This document shows, piece by piece, positions 51,769 through 60,212 of a stretch of 64,000 nt of DNA. The notes below the pieces were generated by a model that did not search any database, had not been told where the DNA came from, and saw nothing but the letters and a program-made list of their open reading frames with translations. How positions within the stretch are numbered: the first letter of the stretch is position 1; each line of letters begins with the position of its first letter. The position numbers and the translations under genes are program-made. The stretch is from positions 186,001 to 250,000 of the forward strand of contig NZ_JASLGT010000017.1 of NCBI RefSeq assembly GCF_030150205.1. The letters are read 5' to 3'. The DNA is from Niabella sp. Its GTDB lineage: Bacteria > Bacteroidota > Bacteroidia > Chitinophagales > Chitinophagaceae.

Positions 51769-52231
51769 TTAATGGCGGTAGAGAGCCATTTGCCTTTGAA
51801 GGGATTTATGCGGATCAGCAAATACAGACAGTTATTGTATATGGATTGCCCGGCTATGTGGCCGCTGACGGGTTGATGTGGGTTGTATTCAGAGCCGGTT
51901 TATAGGGTGTTGTTCTCCGCAATCCTATCATTCCCGGGCCTTCGGTTTGCATTATAAGATCAATGCCGGGGGCATCCCGTTTTTTCATCATCCTGACCGC
52001 ATCGGAAGAGGTCCCAACGGGAAGTCTGGTATTAGAGGGGGCTTCCCCTGCTATCCGCCGGCGGCAGCTACGCTCAGCACGATCGTATGATTGGCCTTCA
52101 ATATTGAATATAATCTGTTATGAACAACAGGCAGCAACCTTTGATACAATTGCGAGGATAGAACTTAAGGTAACAGAACCTGCCGTGGTTGAAGATACTA
52201 CAGCCGCACAGGTTTTCTTTATATGTTTTTT
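51769..52231. other. 463-bp gap without convincing gene
   Basis: Several short open frames exist (for example 51878-52090) but none has recognisable similarity, and their frames break each other. No clear terminator for the DUF4142 gene. Possibly decayed coding DNA; not supported enough to call. Confidence 0.4.
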
Positions 52232-52399
52232 ATGCAACGTTTAGCTGTATTTCTTTTAGCAGGCGCATTCCTGATGGCTGTTCCGGCATTTGGAATGCTG
52301 GTGGATCAAGACCTGGCAATCGTTTGCAAGGTGCTCTTTTTTGTATTGTTCTTTGGGGTTATCGTAGTATTGTTTATTCCGCCTCAAAAGAATCCCTGA
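52232..52399 (+). CDS. Small membrane protein, DUF1328/YtjA-like
   Basis: 55 residues: MQRLAVFLLAGAFLMAVPAF then DQDLAIVCKVLFFVLFFGVI and a short IPPQKNP end. Two hydrophobic helices separated by a short turn resemble DUF1328 proteins (an AFLxAxxAFG first helix and an AKxLFFxxxxxF second). Too short for most gene finders. In this region of stress genes such a peptide is expected. A preceding ATG at 52223 is possible as start. Confidence 0.6.
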   Translation: MQRLAVFLLAGAFLMAVPAFGMLVDQDLAIVCKVLFFVLFFGVIVVLFIPPQKNP

Positions 52400-52433
52400 G
52401 CATCATTGCAAACCATTCCCGGATTCATGCCGG

Positions 52434-52895
52434 TTACAGGTATTGACCCGGCGGATCCTGCAGGCGCCGGATGTTTCGTTGATTATCGATAAGTACCTGT
52501 TTTTGATGTAACAGGATCTGTCTTAGTTCATGATCGGGAGCAAGATCTGCCAGAACAATTTCATAGGCCCGGATAGTGGCGTCTTCGTTGCATTCGAATG
52601 CAGTGAGCAGGCCCGTTGTTTTATGAACCGGGTACAGCGCCCGCAGATCATACCAGGTACGGTAAACGCTGCGGTTGACTGCGTTTAGCCTGGCGGCAGA
52701 TGTTTTACGAAGATAGGAGCGGATCAGCCAGATAAAATAATGCCCCTGTTGTACCAGGTCTTCTACAAATTCGGCCAGGTAACACCCGGCACAGTATTGT
52801 TTGCATTTTTCATAGATTTCAATCTTATCTGAGTGAATCTGTATCAGGTCGTTCAGCGCTTCCATTTCCCGGATTTTGTTTCTTGTATTGTGCAT
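52434..52895 (-). CDS. DUF2383 four-helix protein
   Basis: 153 residues. ALNDLIQIHSDKIEIYEKC opens the DUF2383 (PA2169-like) fold, followed by helices with AEFVEDLVQQGHYFIWLIRS, RTWYDLRALYP and CNEDATIRAYEIVLADLAPD. The family contains ferritin-like stress proteins induced under starvation in Bacteroidota and proteobacteria. The Cys cluster C31-x3-C35-x2-C38 in YEKCKQYCAGCYLAEF is unusual and may bind metal. ATG at 52865 would lose only ten residues. Downstream of LigD on the same strand, 83 bases away. Confidence 0.78.
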   Translation of the reverse strand: MHNTRNKIREMEALNDLIQIHSDKIEIYEKCKQYCAGCYLAEFVEDLVQQGHYFIWLIRSYLRKTSAARLNAVNRSVYRTWYDLRALYPVHKTTGLLTAFECNEDATIRAYEIVLADLAPDHELRQILLHQKQVLIDNQRNIRRLQDPPGQYL

Positions 52896-52978
52896 GGCGT
52901 TTGTTTAGAAGGTGCAATATGTTTAACTGTTATAGAATTTCAAGTATTGCGCCAAATTTGAACAAAGCCCGTTACTTT

Positions 52979-55540
52979 TTAGCCCGAAAGCTTTTTGATG
53001 CATTGCAGCATATTGATGCCCCTGCCCAGTACCGGCCGGAACAGGTCTCCGGTTTTTTCCAGTCGCTGATGTATGTTTTTTATTGTGAACCGGCGTGGAT
53101 CCAGGCCTGGTTTTACCTCTTTCCAGTTTAAGGGGGTAGATACTGTAGCACCGGGCCGGGGCCGTACGCTGTATGCACAGGCAATGGTTTGGCCTCTCCG
53201 GTTCTGCAGGTAGTCGATGTATATTTTTTTGTCGCCCCTTTTTTTCAGGTTCCGCTCAAGGGTGGTTGTTTCCGGGAGCAGCTGCACTACCTGCATGGCA
53301 ATAAGGTGTGCAAAATTTTTCACCTGTTCATAACTGTATTTATTGCCCATTGGAATATACACATGCAGCCCCGTGGCGCCGGAGGTTTTACAAAAGGAAA
53401 CCGCTCCGCAATCGTCCAGCACCTGTTTTACAGCAAGCGTGGCTTCAATGACCTGTTCAAAGTTGTTCTTTTCAGATGGGTCTATGTCCATGATCAGGTA
53501 GGTTGGCGCATCGGGCTTTTTAATGGTGCTGTTCCAGGGGTTCAATTCAATACAGCCAAGGTTGGCAAGATAGAGCATGGATGCCCGGTTATTGCATACC
53601 ACATAGTCGATTTCTTTATGATTGCTTTCCGAATAAATGGGCGCAGTGCTGATCCAGTCCGGAACGGTTGCCCCCGCGTCCTTTTGATAAAAGCTTTCCC
53701 CGGAGATGCCGTCCGGGAAACGGTTCAAACTTTCAGGGCGGTCTTTAAGATAGGGAAGGATGAAAGGCGCTACCTGGTTGTAGTAGTCCACCAGGTCGCT
53801 CTTGGTATAGCCCTCTTCCGGCCAGTAAACTTTTTGCGGATTGGAAAGCTTTACCGTTTTACCATCGGCTTTTATAATCGTCTCTTTTTGCTGCGGTGCT
53901 GCCGCCTTTGCAGCGGTGCGCTTTTCTTTTACTGTTGCCTTATCTGTCATTGCATTTTCGTTTTTGGGGATTACAACTTCTGTTGCTGCTTTATCCTCCC
54001 GGAGTCCCTGAAAAACCGGCTGGCGGAAAATGTGCTCCTTCGTCAACTCAGCAAATTTGATCGTACAAACAAGCTTGGGGCGTACCCATATCGCCGGCAT
54101 ATTCGTTTTTGGTGGTACTTCAAAGGGCGATTGCCGTATTACCAGGGGCTGCATCTTTTCGAAAAGCGCATTCAGGGAGCGTTCGTCAAACCCGGTGCCG
54201 GTATGCCCGGCATAAACCAGCTTTCCTTCCTGGTATCGTCCGAGGATCAATGCCCCGAATTTTTTTCGCGAGCCTCTTGGTTCCGTATAACCGGCAATCA
54301 CTACCTCTTCGGTATGATGGTGTTTGATCTTGAGCCAGGCCGTACTTCTTCTTCCCTCACTATAACTGCTGTCTGCCCGTTTGGCTATCATACCTTCCAG
54401 GTTTTTTTGCTGAATCACTTTGAAAAACTGTCTGCCCTCTGCTGCCACGTGATCACAATAACGCAGCCAGTCATTTTCCACCAGGGCCTGTTGCAGCAGT
54501 TCTTTCCGTTGCAACAGCGGCAGTTCTTCTGTCCGGTGCCCGTTCAGGTAAAGCAGGTCAAATGCATAATAAACGATCGGAACATCGGGATGCTCGCCGT
54601 AATGTTGCAGCGTTTGAAAATCGGGTAGCCCCGCATCATTATAGGCTACAACCTCCCCATCGATGATCATATCCTGTTCCTGTTCCTGCAGCGCGGCGGC
54701 AATGACCGGGTACCTGCCGGAAAAGTTGAGCCCGTTCCGGGAGTAGAACCGGAAGTTTTTGCCGGTTTCGGCAATGGCCCGGTAACCATCCCATTTTATT
54801 TCGAAGATCCAGTCCTTATCCGTAAACGGACGGGGCGACAGGGTAGCCAGCATCGGTTTTATGAAATGGGTATACTTTCTTCCGGTACCGGTTTCCTGTA
54901 GTGTTCCGGCAGCTACCGGCCGGAGGGTGGGCGTTGCAGCCTTATTCTTTTGGGCTTTTTTTTCCCGGACTGCGGCGGTTACCTTTGATTTTTTTTTTAC
55001 ATGCTCCTCTGCATTATAAGAAGTGCTAACGGCATAAGAGTCCTTGTGCTTTAATAAAAGCCAGGCATTGTCTTCCTTGCCGGTCTTCATCCGCACCAGG
55101 GCAAATGCTCCTTTTAATTTTTTACCATGGAGCATGAATTTTAAGGAGCCGTTTTTTAACTCCTGCAGCAACACTGTTTCTTCTTTCCTGCGGGGCTGTT
55201 TTTCAAGTGCTTCATACGTGCCTTTATCCCATATCTCCACTTCCCCGGCGCCATAATTGCCTTTGGGGATGCTGCCTTCAAAGTACTGGTAGTCGTAAGG
55301 GTGGTCTTCTACCATCATCGCCAGCCGCTTATCAGCCGGGTTAAGTGAGGGCCCCTTCGGCACCGCCCAGCTCTTCAATACACCGTCCATTTCTAACCGG
55401 AAATCATAATGCAGCCGGGTAGCTGCATGACGTTGTATTACAAAATGCAGGGCCCGCTTTCCGGAGCCCGTCTGCTTTCCCTGAGGCTCCGGCGTTTCTT
55501 TAAAATCCCGTTTTTGCTTGTATTTTTTTAATGTAGCCAC
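52979..55540 (-). CDS. ligD: Multidomain DNA ligase LigD (PE - ligase - polymerase)
   Basis: 853 residues. The N-terminal phosphoesterase domain (about 20-165) has HFVIQRHAATRLHYDFRLEM and DHPYDYQYFEGSIPKGNYGAG. The ATP-dependent ligase domain (about 225-520) has K249 of EIKWDGYRAI as the adenylation site. The C-terminal polymerase/primase domain (about 560-853) includes TKSDLVDYYNQVAPFILPYL and YLIMDIDPS with the metal-binding Asp pair. LigD processes and seals double-strand breaks in bacterial non-homologous end joining. Domain order PE-LIG-POL is as in Pseudomonas. Encoded 48 bases downstream of ku, so one operon. A long open frame on the other strand (53189-54628) is its shadow. Confidence 0.97.
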   Translation of the reverse strand: MATLKKYKQKRDFKETPEPQGKQTGSGKRALHFVIQRHAATRLHYDFRLEMDGVLKSWAVPKGPSLNPADKRLAMMVEDHPYDYQYFEGSIPKGNYGAGEVEIWDKGTYEALEKQPRRKEETVLLQELKNGSLKFMLHGKKLKGAFALVRMKTGKEDNAWLLLKHKDSYAVSTSYNAEEHVKKKSKVTAAVREKKAQKNKAATPTLRPVAAGTLQETGTGRKYTHFIKPMLATLSPRPFTDKDWIFEIKWDGYRAIAETGKNFRFYSRNGLNFSGRYPVIAAALQEQEQDMIIDGEVVAYNDAGLPDFQTLQHYGEHPDVPIVYYAFDLLYLNGHRTEELPLLQRKELLQQALVENDWLRYCDHVAAEGRQFFKVIQQKNLEGMIAKRADSSYSEGRRSTAWLKIKHHHTEEVVIAGYTEPRGSRKKFGALILGRYQEGKLVYAGHTGTGFDERSLNALFEKMQPLVIRQSPFEVPPKTNMPAIWVRPKLVCTIKFAELTKEHIFRQPVFQGLREDKAATEVVIPKNENAMTDKATVKEKRTAAKAAAPQQKETIIKADGKTVKLSNPQKVYWPEEGYTKSDLVDYYNQVAPFILPYLKDRPESLNRFPDGISGESFYQKDAGATVPDWISTAPIYSESNHKEIDYVVCNNRASMLYLANLGCIELNPWNSTIKKPDAPTYLIMDIDPSEKNNFEQVIEATLAVKQVLDDCGAVSFCKTSGATGLHVYIPMGNKYSYEQVKNFAHLIAMQVVQLLPETTTLERNLKKRGDKKIYIDYLQNRRGQTIACAYSVRPRPGATVSTPLNWKEVKPGLDPRRFTIKNIHQRLEKTGDLFRPVLGRGINMLQCIKKLSG

Positions 55541-55588
55541 AGCTGTTAAAAAAATGATTAAGGGTGTTGAAGGACGTTAAAACGGTGT

Positions 55589-56365
55589 TTAAGACACCTT
55601 CTTTGTTTTTGATGCCGCAAGGCTGGCTTTTAGCTGTTCCATCAGATCTTTGGACTTGTTATACACCACTTTCATTTTCGGTTGGGTGATCTTCTTTCCT
55701 TTTGCCTTGGCCCGGATGATCTTTAACAGCTCATCGGTATAATGGTCCTTGTAGGCACTGATGTCAAAAGATTGCGATAACTGGCTGATCAATGCCGTGG
55801 CCATTTTTAATTCAGATGGCTTGATGGTTCTTTTAGGAACATTCAGTTCTTTGACATCTCTTACTTCCTGGGCATACCGGATGCGCTGAAAGAGCAACAG
55901 GTCTTCATAAAAACGAAGCACCCCCAATGCCTCCTTATTACGCAGTACAAAAGTACCTACGCCCGCCATTCCTGTTTTTTTTAAGGCTTCGGTTAAAAGT
56001 CCGTATGCGGCTTCCCCGCCTTTTTGCGGCTCCAGGTAATACGGCGCTTCATATAAAATACTATCAATTTCGTCCACTTTTACAAACTGGTCAATCGTCA
56101 GCAACTTTGTTTTTTCGGGCATTGCCTTTTCAAAATCAGCCTTATCCAAAACAATGTATTTTCCTTCATAGTCATAGGCCTTTACGATGTTTTCCCAGTC
56201 TACTTCTTTTCCTGTATGTTCGTTCACTCTTTTAAAGCGGATATTACTGAGGTCTTTTTTATCCAGCATATCCAGGTCCAAACTACTTTCTTCCGTAGCT
56301 GTATACATTTTTACGGGGATGTTTACAAGGCCAAAGCCAATAGCGCCGGTCCATATTGCTTTCAT
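55589..56365 (-). CDS. ku: DNA end-binding protein Ku
   Basis: 258 residues, bacterial single-chain Ku. MKAIWTGAIGFGLVNIPVKM, then FKRVNEHTGKEVDWENIVKA, GTFVLRNKEALGVLRFYEDL and LRFYEDLLLFQRIRYAQEV form the ring-core domain; the tail from residue 210 is basic (KAKGKKITQPKMKVVYNKSK), which in other Kus recruits LigD. It holds DNA ends for end joining. Directly upstream of ligD, so the two are the NHEJ operon. A hairpin terminator of the DUF892 gene lies just before it, giving the ku operon its own promoter (not identified). Confidence 0.97.
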   Translation of the reverse strand: MKAIWTGAIGFGLVNIPVKMYTATEESSLDLDMLDKKDLSNIRFKRVNEHTGKEVDWENIVKAYDYEGKYIVLDKADFEKAMPEKTKLLTIDQFVKVDEIDSILYEAPYYLEPQKGGEAAYGLLTEALKKTGMAGVGTFVLRNKEALGVLRFYEDLLLFQRIRYAQEVRDVKELNVPKRTIKPSELKMATALISQLSQSFDISAYKDHYTDELLKIIRAKAKGKKITQPKMKVVYNKSKDLMEQLKASLAASKTKKVS

Positions 56366-56516
56366 ATCTGATAAGGTTTTATATTATTAAAAGCTCCGGG
56401 AGCATTGCATATAGTTGCATCGCTATAGTATCAAAAATCATGCGCATTCGTCTGCCTGGGAAATTCTTTCTACATCTGTGTGGGTTTTTCCGCACCCGCC
56501 GGTGGACATATAAAAT

Positions 56517-56565
56517 AAAGAGGCTGTATCCCGGTGTTTTTTAAACAGGTTTATACAGCCTCTTT
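56517..56565. terminator. Terminator between DUF892 and ku genes
   Basis: AAAGAGGCTGTAT (56517-56529) and its exact reverse complement (56553-56565) form a 13-bp stem over a 23-base loop; on the minus strand TTTATTTTA follows, 27 bases beyond the DUF892 stop. Confidence 0.8.
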
Positions 56566-56591
56566 TATCCCTGTATGGGAATGCCGCATGC

Positions 56592-57167
56592 TTACTCCAT
56601 TACCGCCTGTTCATTTACAAAACTTTCGGCAATTTTTGTGAGGGCTACATCTGTTGCCTTTTCATTGTCAAGGGTTTGTTGCAGCAATTTTGCAGCTTCG
56701 GTATGTCCCATTTGTGCTGCAAAAGCGCAGAGGGTGCCATAGGTCGCTATTTCATAGTGTTCTATTTTTTGTGCGGCCAGGATCAGCCCCGCATCCCTCG
56801 TAAAACTATCTCTTTCCGTATCGGAAATGATCGTTTCAGCTTCTTCCAAAAGTCCCTGCATGGCCTCACATTTTTGTGCTGCCGCTTTTTCATCCAGGCT
56901 TTCAAAAATTTTTTCAAGCGTAGCAACATGGATTTCTGTTTCTTTTGTATGCCGTTCAAATGCTGCAGCCAATTCTTCGCTGTTGCTGGCCTTTTGCATT
57001 TTTGGAAGCGATTTTGCTAAATGTTTTTCGGCCCAGTATATATCTTTGAGCTCATCTACAAAAAAACGGTGAAATTCACTGTTTTTCATTTCTGAACTGA
57101 TCTTTTCAGTTTGTTGCTCCGGATTTGTTCCTGTGCCCATTGTCTTTCCTGATTTTGTTTGTGCCAT
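56592..57167 (-). CDS. DUF892 / YciE-YciF ferritin-like stress protein
   Basis: 191 residues from ATG 57167 (MAQTKSGKTMGTGTNPEQQ); upstream frame to 57254 lacks similarity. The helical bundle includes EFHRFFVDELKDIYWAEKHL, FERHTKETEIHVATLEKIFE, AGLILAAQKIEHYEIATYGT and LLQQTLDNEKATDVALTKIA. The regularly placed Glu and His on four helices match the ferritin-like YciE/YciF family, which probably binds iron. It accompanies stress genes in many bacteria and here is next to the NHEJ operon. Confidence 0.92.
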   Translation of the reverse strand: MAQTKSGKTMGTGTNPEQQTEKISSEMKNSEFHRFFVDELKDIYWAEKHLAKSLPKMQKASNSEELAAAFERHTKETEIHVATLEKIFESLDEKAAAQKCEAMQGLLEEAETIISDTERDSFTRDAGLILAAQKIEHYEIATYGTLCAFAAQMGHTEAAKLLQQTLDNEKATDVALTKIAESFVNEQAVME

Positions 57168-57318
57168 GATCGTTGTTTTTTGTGGTTCTGAATTGAATAA
57201 ATGATGCACGCCGGTCCGATACGGGTTTTGTTGTAAAGGACCGTTGCGGCCCATGTAATAAGAAAAAAATCAAGCCAAACCGGGCCTAACGGCCTCTTAA
57301 TATTTTAAATTTTATCCT

Positions 57319-57819
57319 ATGGTGGAAGCGTATCTTATGGAATGCGGAAAACAATTGAAGGAACGGAAGCTTACTATTGCATTTGCCGAAAGTGCCACGG
57401 CCGGGCGGCTCACTGCCGAATTTGCCCTGCTGCCGGGCGCCGGTGATTTTCTAAAAGGAGGTTTTGTGTGCTATGATGCTTCCCTGAAGGAGCGGGTACT
57501 GAACGTAGCTGCAGCGCTGGTTGAAAGGTACACACCCGAATCTGAAGCTGTAACGGAGGCCATTACCCGGGGATTGGTACCGCTGATCCCAGCCGATATA
57601 CATGTGGGCATTACAGGGCTGCCGGCTCCGGGAGGAAGTGAAACGCCGGAAAAGCCCGTTGGAACCATGTTTATTTATGGAATGAAGGCGGGCGTGCAGC
57701 TTTTTTCCGACAGGGTGGTATTTGCCGGGTCACCGGAGGCAATCATCCTGCAAACAATTATCTATACCGCAAAACGAATTATAGATACGTTCAACCCGGC
57801 GGTTGCTGCATCGCTTTAG
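57319..57819 (+). CDS. CinA C-terminal domain protein (nicotinamide-nucleotide amidohydrolase-like)
   Basis: 166 residues; only the CinA C-terminal domain, without the N-terminal competence/molybdopterin part. Visible: LTIAFAESATAGRLTAEFAL with the catalytic-site Ser-Ala-Thr, LPGAGDFLKGGFVCYDASLK and HVGITGLPAPGGSETPEKPV. PncC-type enzymes deamidate nicotinamide mononucleotide to nicotinate mononucleotide. The conserved start in CESCTGG is here AESATAG, a common variant in Bacteroidota, so activity is likely but unproved. Divergent from the DUF892 gene and convergent with the DUF6496 gene. Confidence 0.88.
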   Translation: MVEAYLMECGKQLKERKLTIAFAESATAGRLTAEFALLPGAGDFLKGGFVCYDASLKERVLNVAAALVERYTPESEAVTEAITRGLVPLIPADIHVGITGLPAPGGSETPEKPVGTMFIYGMKAGVQLFSDRVVFAGSPEAIILQTIIYTAKRIIDTFNPAVAASL

Positions 57820-57843
57820 CGTAACCGGAATATGGCAGGGTTA

Positions 57844-58041
57844 TCAGGCCTTTTGTGTTTTTTTATGGCTTGCCTTTTTAGGAACCTTGGCGCCTTCCTT
57901 CCGGGCTTCTGATAAACCGATGGCCACCGCTTGTTTGCGGCTGGTTACTTTTTTGCCGCTGCCGCTTTTCAGCTCACCTTTTTTCATTTCATGCATGGTT
58001 TTCTCAACCTTGTCACCTGCTTTTTTTGAATACTTTGCCAT
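57844..58041 (-). CDS. DUF6496-like small basic protein
   Basis: 65 residues from ATG 58041: MAKYSKKAGDKVEKTMHEMK, then KSGSGKKVTSRKQAVAIGLSEARKEG and a Lys-rich end. Very basic; known from many Bacteroidota and proteobacterial genomes beside stress genes, and I recall the family as DUF6496. The open frame continues upstream to 58242 but that part is translated repeat DNA (IYADCYADYADQF), so it is rejected. DNA-binding is a natural inference from the charge. Confidence 0.75.
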   Translation of the reverse strand: MAKYSKKAGDKVEKTMHEMKKGELKSGSGKKVTSRKQAVAIGLSEARKEGAKVPKKASHKKTQKA

Positions 58042-58098
58042 AATCGTATATTTTTTATTAGTTGATAAACAAAAGCCTTGCCAGTTACCGATAAAAGA

Positions 58099-58221
58099 AT
58101 CGGCGTAACCTGCGTAGCGATCTGCATAAATCACCGGAACGTTAGCCGCAGATGGCGCAGATATAACGCAGATAAATTGATCGGCGTAATCAGCGTAACA
58201 ATCCGCGTAAATCAGCGGGAC
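58099..58221. repeat. 42-bp element in two copies with CGCAGAT spacers
   Basis: Copies at 58099-58140 and 58180-58221 start with ATCGGCGTAA and end in TAAATCA-CCGGAAC or TAAATCAGCGGGAC; 34 of 42 positions agree. Between them CGCAGAT recurs three times. Lies between the DUF6496 gene and the 229-residue gene. Confidence 0.8.
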
Positions 58222-58284
58222 CAGGTGTTTCGCAATTAGCACAGATAAATAACCAGAGCATCGGCCGGAACCCTACCAGACAGA

Positions 58285-58974
58285 TCATTCATACCAAAGA
58301 CTGATTTGCGCACCGATGGTATTTACCAGTTTCTGTGGTTTTACATCGGTCATCCGCCAGCCATTTTTTGTACAACGGATGATGCCGTAATGTTGATCAT
58401 TTAAGGTGATATCCAGATCCCGGCATACCCCGTCTGCACAGGTGGTTAGCAAGGGCACGGCTCTTCCTTCATATTTTTTCGACTGAAATACAAAGTCCAG
58501 CGGAATTACTTCGGTTTTTTCAGGTTCACTTTCCAAACTGGTGATAAATGCCTTCAGCATTTTTATTAATAACTTCCGTTTGGCTGCTTCCGAAAGATTC
58601 CATTTGTCCTTATCTGCACGCTTGTGTGCAATCTTAAATTTAATGCCGGTCATCGCGGTGCTATAGTCATTGGCATTGAGTTTATGCACAAACTGATGCG
58701 ATAAAATAAACCAGTGATAGCCGGTACCTACCGGCACACCCGAACCTTCGGGAGCCTTGCCTGCGCGCCGTTTTATAACGGAGTAAGTCAGATCCCATTG
58801 ATCGGGTGTTGCTTTGCGCTCCTGCCATACACCTTTGTCGTAATTCCATTTATGACTCCGGCCTACCTGCATGCCGGTATAGACCTGGCCGCCAAATTCT
58901 TTAAGGGCATTGTAATCCTGCCGGCTATTGCGGGCTGTTGCTTTCTTCCGGGTTGTTTTTAATGCTACAGACAT
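58285..58974 (-). CDS. Conserved hypothetical protein, 229 residues
   Basis: A basic N-terminal tail (KTTRKKATARNSRQ), then DYNALKEFGGQVYTGMQVGR and SHKWNYDKGVWQERKATPDQ, GSGVPVGTGYHWFILSHQFV, and a C-terminal domain with VPLLTTCADGVCRDLDITLN. I recall related proteins annotated hypothetical in Chitinophagaceae and Sphingobacteriia, but no function. No signal peptide or membrane segment; the basic tail hints at DNA or RNA binding. Its place at the edge of the NHEJ/stress region makes a link to DNA damage or desiccation an untested possibility. Confidence 0.75.
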   Translation of the reverse strand: MSVALKTTRKKATARNSRQDYNALKEFGGQVYTGMQVGRSHKWNYDKGVWQERKATPDQWDLTYSVIKRRAGKAPEGSGVPVGTGYHWFILSHQFVHKLNANDYSTAMTGIKFKIAHKRADKDKWNLSEAAKRKLLIKMLKAFITSLESEPEKTEVIPLDFVFQSKKYEGRAVPLLTTCADGVCRDLDITLNDQHYGIIRCTKNGWRMTDVKPQKLVNTIGAQISLWYE

Positions 58975-59215
58975 AAAAAATATTTATATAGATCCTGCTC
59001 AAAAATGCTGCCTTAATACGTGGGTTAACGGCAGCCGGACATGGGTTGGGGTAACCGTTTTTTAAACAATTGTATTTCTTATTGTTCGAGGAAAAAAATG
59101 ACCATTCGTTTGGGCAGGTGGGCAGAAAAAGCAACATTTAACAGCAGATCCTGCGTTTCTTAAGGCCATAATGAAATGGCTTCATGTTTGAACACTTAAG
59201 AGAAAAGTGTTTCCT

Positions 59216-60202
59216 ATGATCGCAAAAGAAGACCGGTTCCGGATTTTTACCTGGCATGTACATGGAAGCTATCTCTTCTACCTCTCCCAAGGTCCGTTTG
59301 AAATCTTTATTCCCGTTAAGCCAGATGGTGGTGAAGGATATTATGGCAGGGGCAATACCTTTCCTTTTGGCGCCAATGTAAAAGAGATCCCGACGGAAGA
59401 CGTAAAAGAACTGGATTTTGACCTGGTACTATACCAGTCTGCCCGTAACTATCAAAAGGACCAGTACGAGATCCTTACCGCAGCCCAGCGAAAGCTGCCC
59501 TGCATTTTCCTGGAACATAATACGCCGCATGGATCTGCCGTAAATACCCGGCATTGGGTAGATGATCCGGATGTGTTGCTGGTGCATGTAACGCATTTTA
59601 ACCGCCTGATGTGGAATAATCATCAAACACCTACCACGGTGATTCCGCATGGTGTTGTTGATTATGGAGTGCCGTATAAAGGAACATTGCAAAAAGGATT
59701 GGTCGTGATCAATCACTTGGAGCAGCGCGGGCGTACCCTGGGATGGGATATATACAGGGATGTTAAGAAGACCATCCCGGTTGACCTGGCAGGTATGGGT
59801 AACGGGAAAGACGGTATTGGTGAGGTATTGCATCCGCAGCTACCGTTGTTCCGCAGTTATTACCGCTTCCTGTTTCATCCCGTTCGTCATACCAGCCTGG
59901 CACTGGCCGTTTGCGAGGCCATGATGCATGGAATACCGGTGGTAGGATTGGCAACAACCGAACTGGTTACCGTTATTGAAAACGGTAAAAATGGTTTTAT
60001 TCATACAGATCCGGAATACCTGAAAGAAAAAATGATCAGCCTGCTGGAAGATCCTGCACTGGCAAAAACGATCGGAGCTGCCGGGCAGGAGACGGCCCGC
60101 CGGTTATTTGATATAGACACATTCATTGGCCGGTGGATGGATGTATTTGAAACAGCACTCTTAAAAAAACGCACATTAAAGTCTTCCTTTTTACAAGGTT
60201 AA
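59216..60202 (+). CDS. Glycosyltransferase, GT4-like
   Basis: 328 residues from ATG 59216; GTG 59207 is an alternative. Two-domain GT-B protein. The C-terminal half has KGLVVINHLEQRGRTLGWDI, the glutamate motif HTSLALAVCEAMMHGIPVVG and LVTVIENGKNGFIHTDPEYL, typical of GT4. The N-terminal half begins RIFTWHVHGSYLFYLSQGPF and has IFLEHNTPHGSA, which I recall from a conserved Bacteroidota group without assigned sugar. First gene of a five-gene operon; the next starts 10 bases after its stop. Confidence 0.85.
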   Translation: MIAKEDRFRIFTWHVHGSYLFYLSQGPFEIFIPVKPDGGEGYYGRGNTFPFGANVKEIPTEDVKELDFDLVLYQSARNYQKDQYEILTAAQRKLPCIFLEHNTPHGSAVNTRHWVDDPDVLLVHVTHFNRLMWNNHQTPTTVIPHGVVDYGVPYKGTLQKGLVVINHLEQRGRTLGWDIYRDVKKTIPVDLAGMGNGKDGIGEVLHPQLPLFRSYYRFLFHPVRHTSLALAVCEAMMHGIPVVGLATTELVTVIENGKNGFIHTDPEYLKEKMISLLEDPALAKTIGAAGQETARRLFDIDTFIGRWMDVFETALLKKRTLKSSFLQG

Positions 60203-60212
60203 ATGTTGAATT

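Noticed and set aside
51878..52244. Overlapping open frames in the gap after the DUF4142 gene
   Set aside because: No recognisable product, frames overlap each other, and no plausible start context; decayed DNA is possible but not demonstrable.
53189..54628. Long open frame (479 codons) on the plus strand opposite ligD
   Set aside because: Lies entirely within ligD, whose three domains and catalytic residues are clear; the translated frame resembles no family and its length follows from ligD codon bias.
58042..58242. N-terminal extension of the DUF6496-like gene
   Set aside because: The added residues are translations of the 42-bp repeat; the conserved protein starts at ATG 58041.
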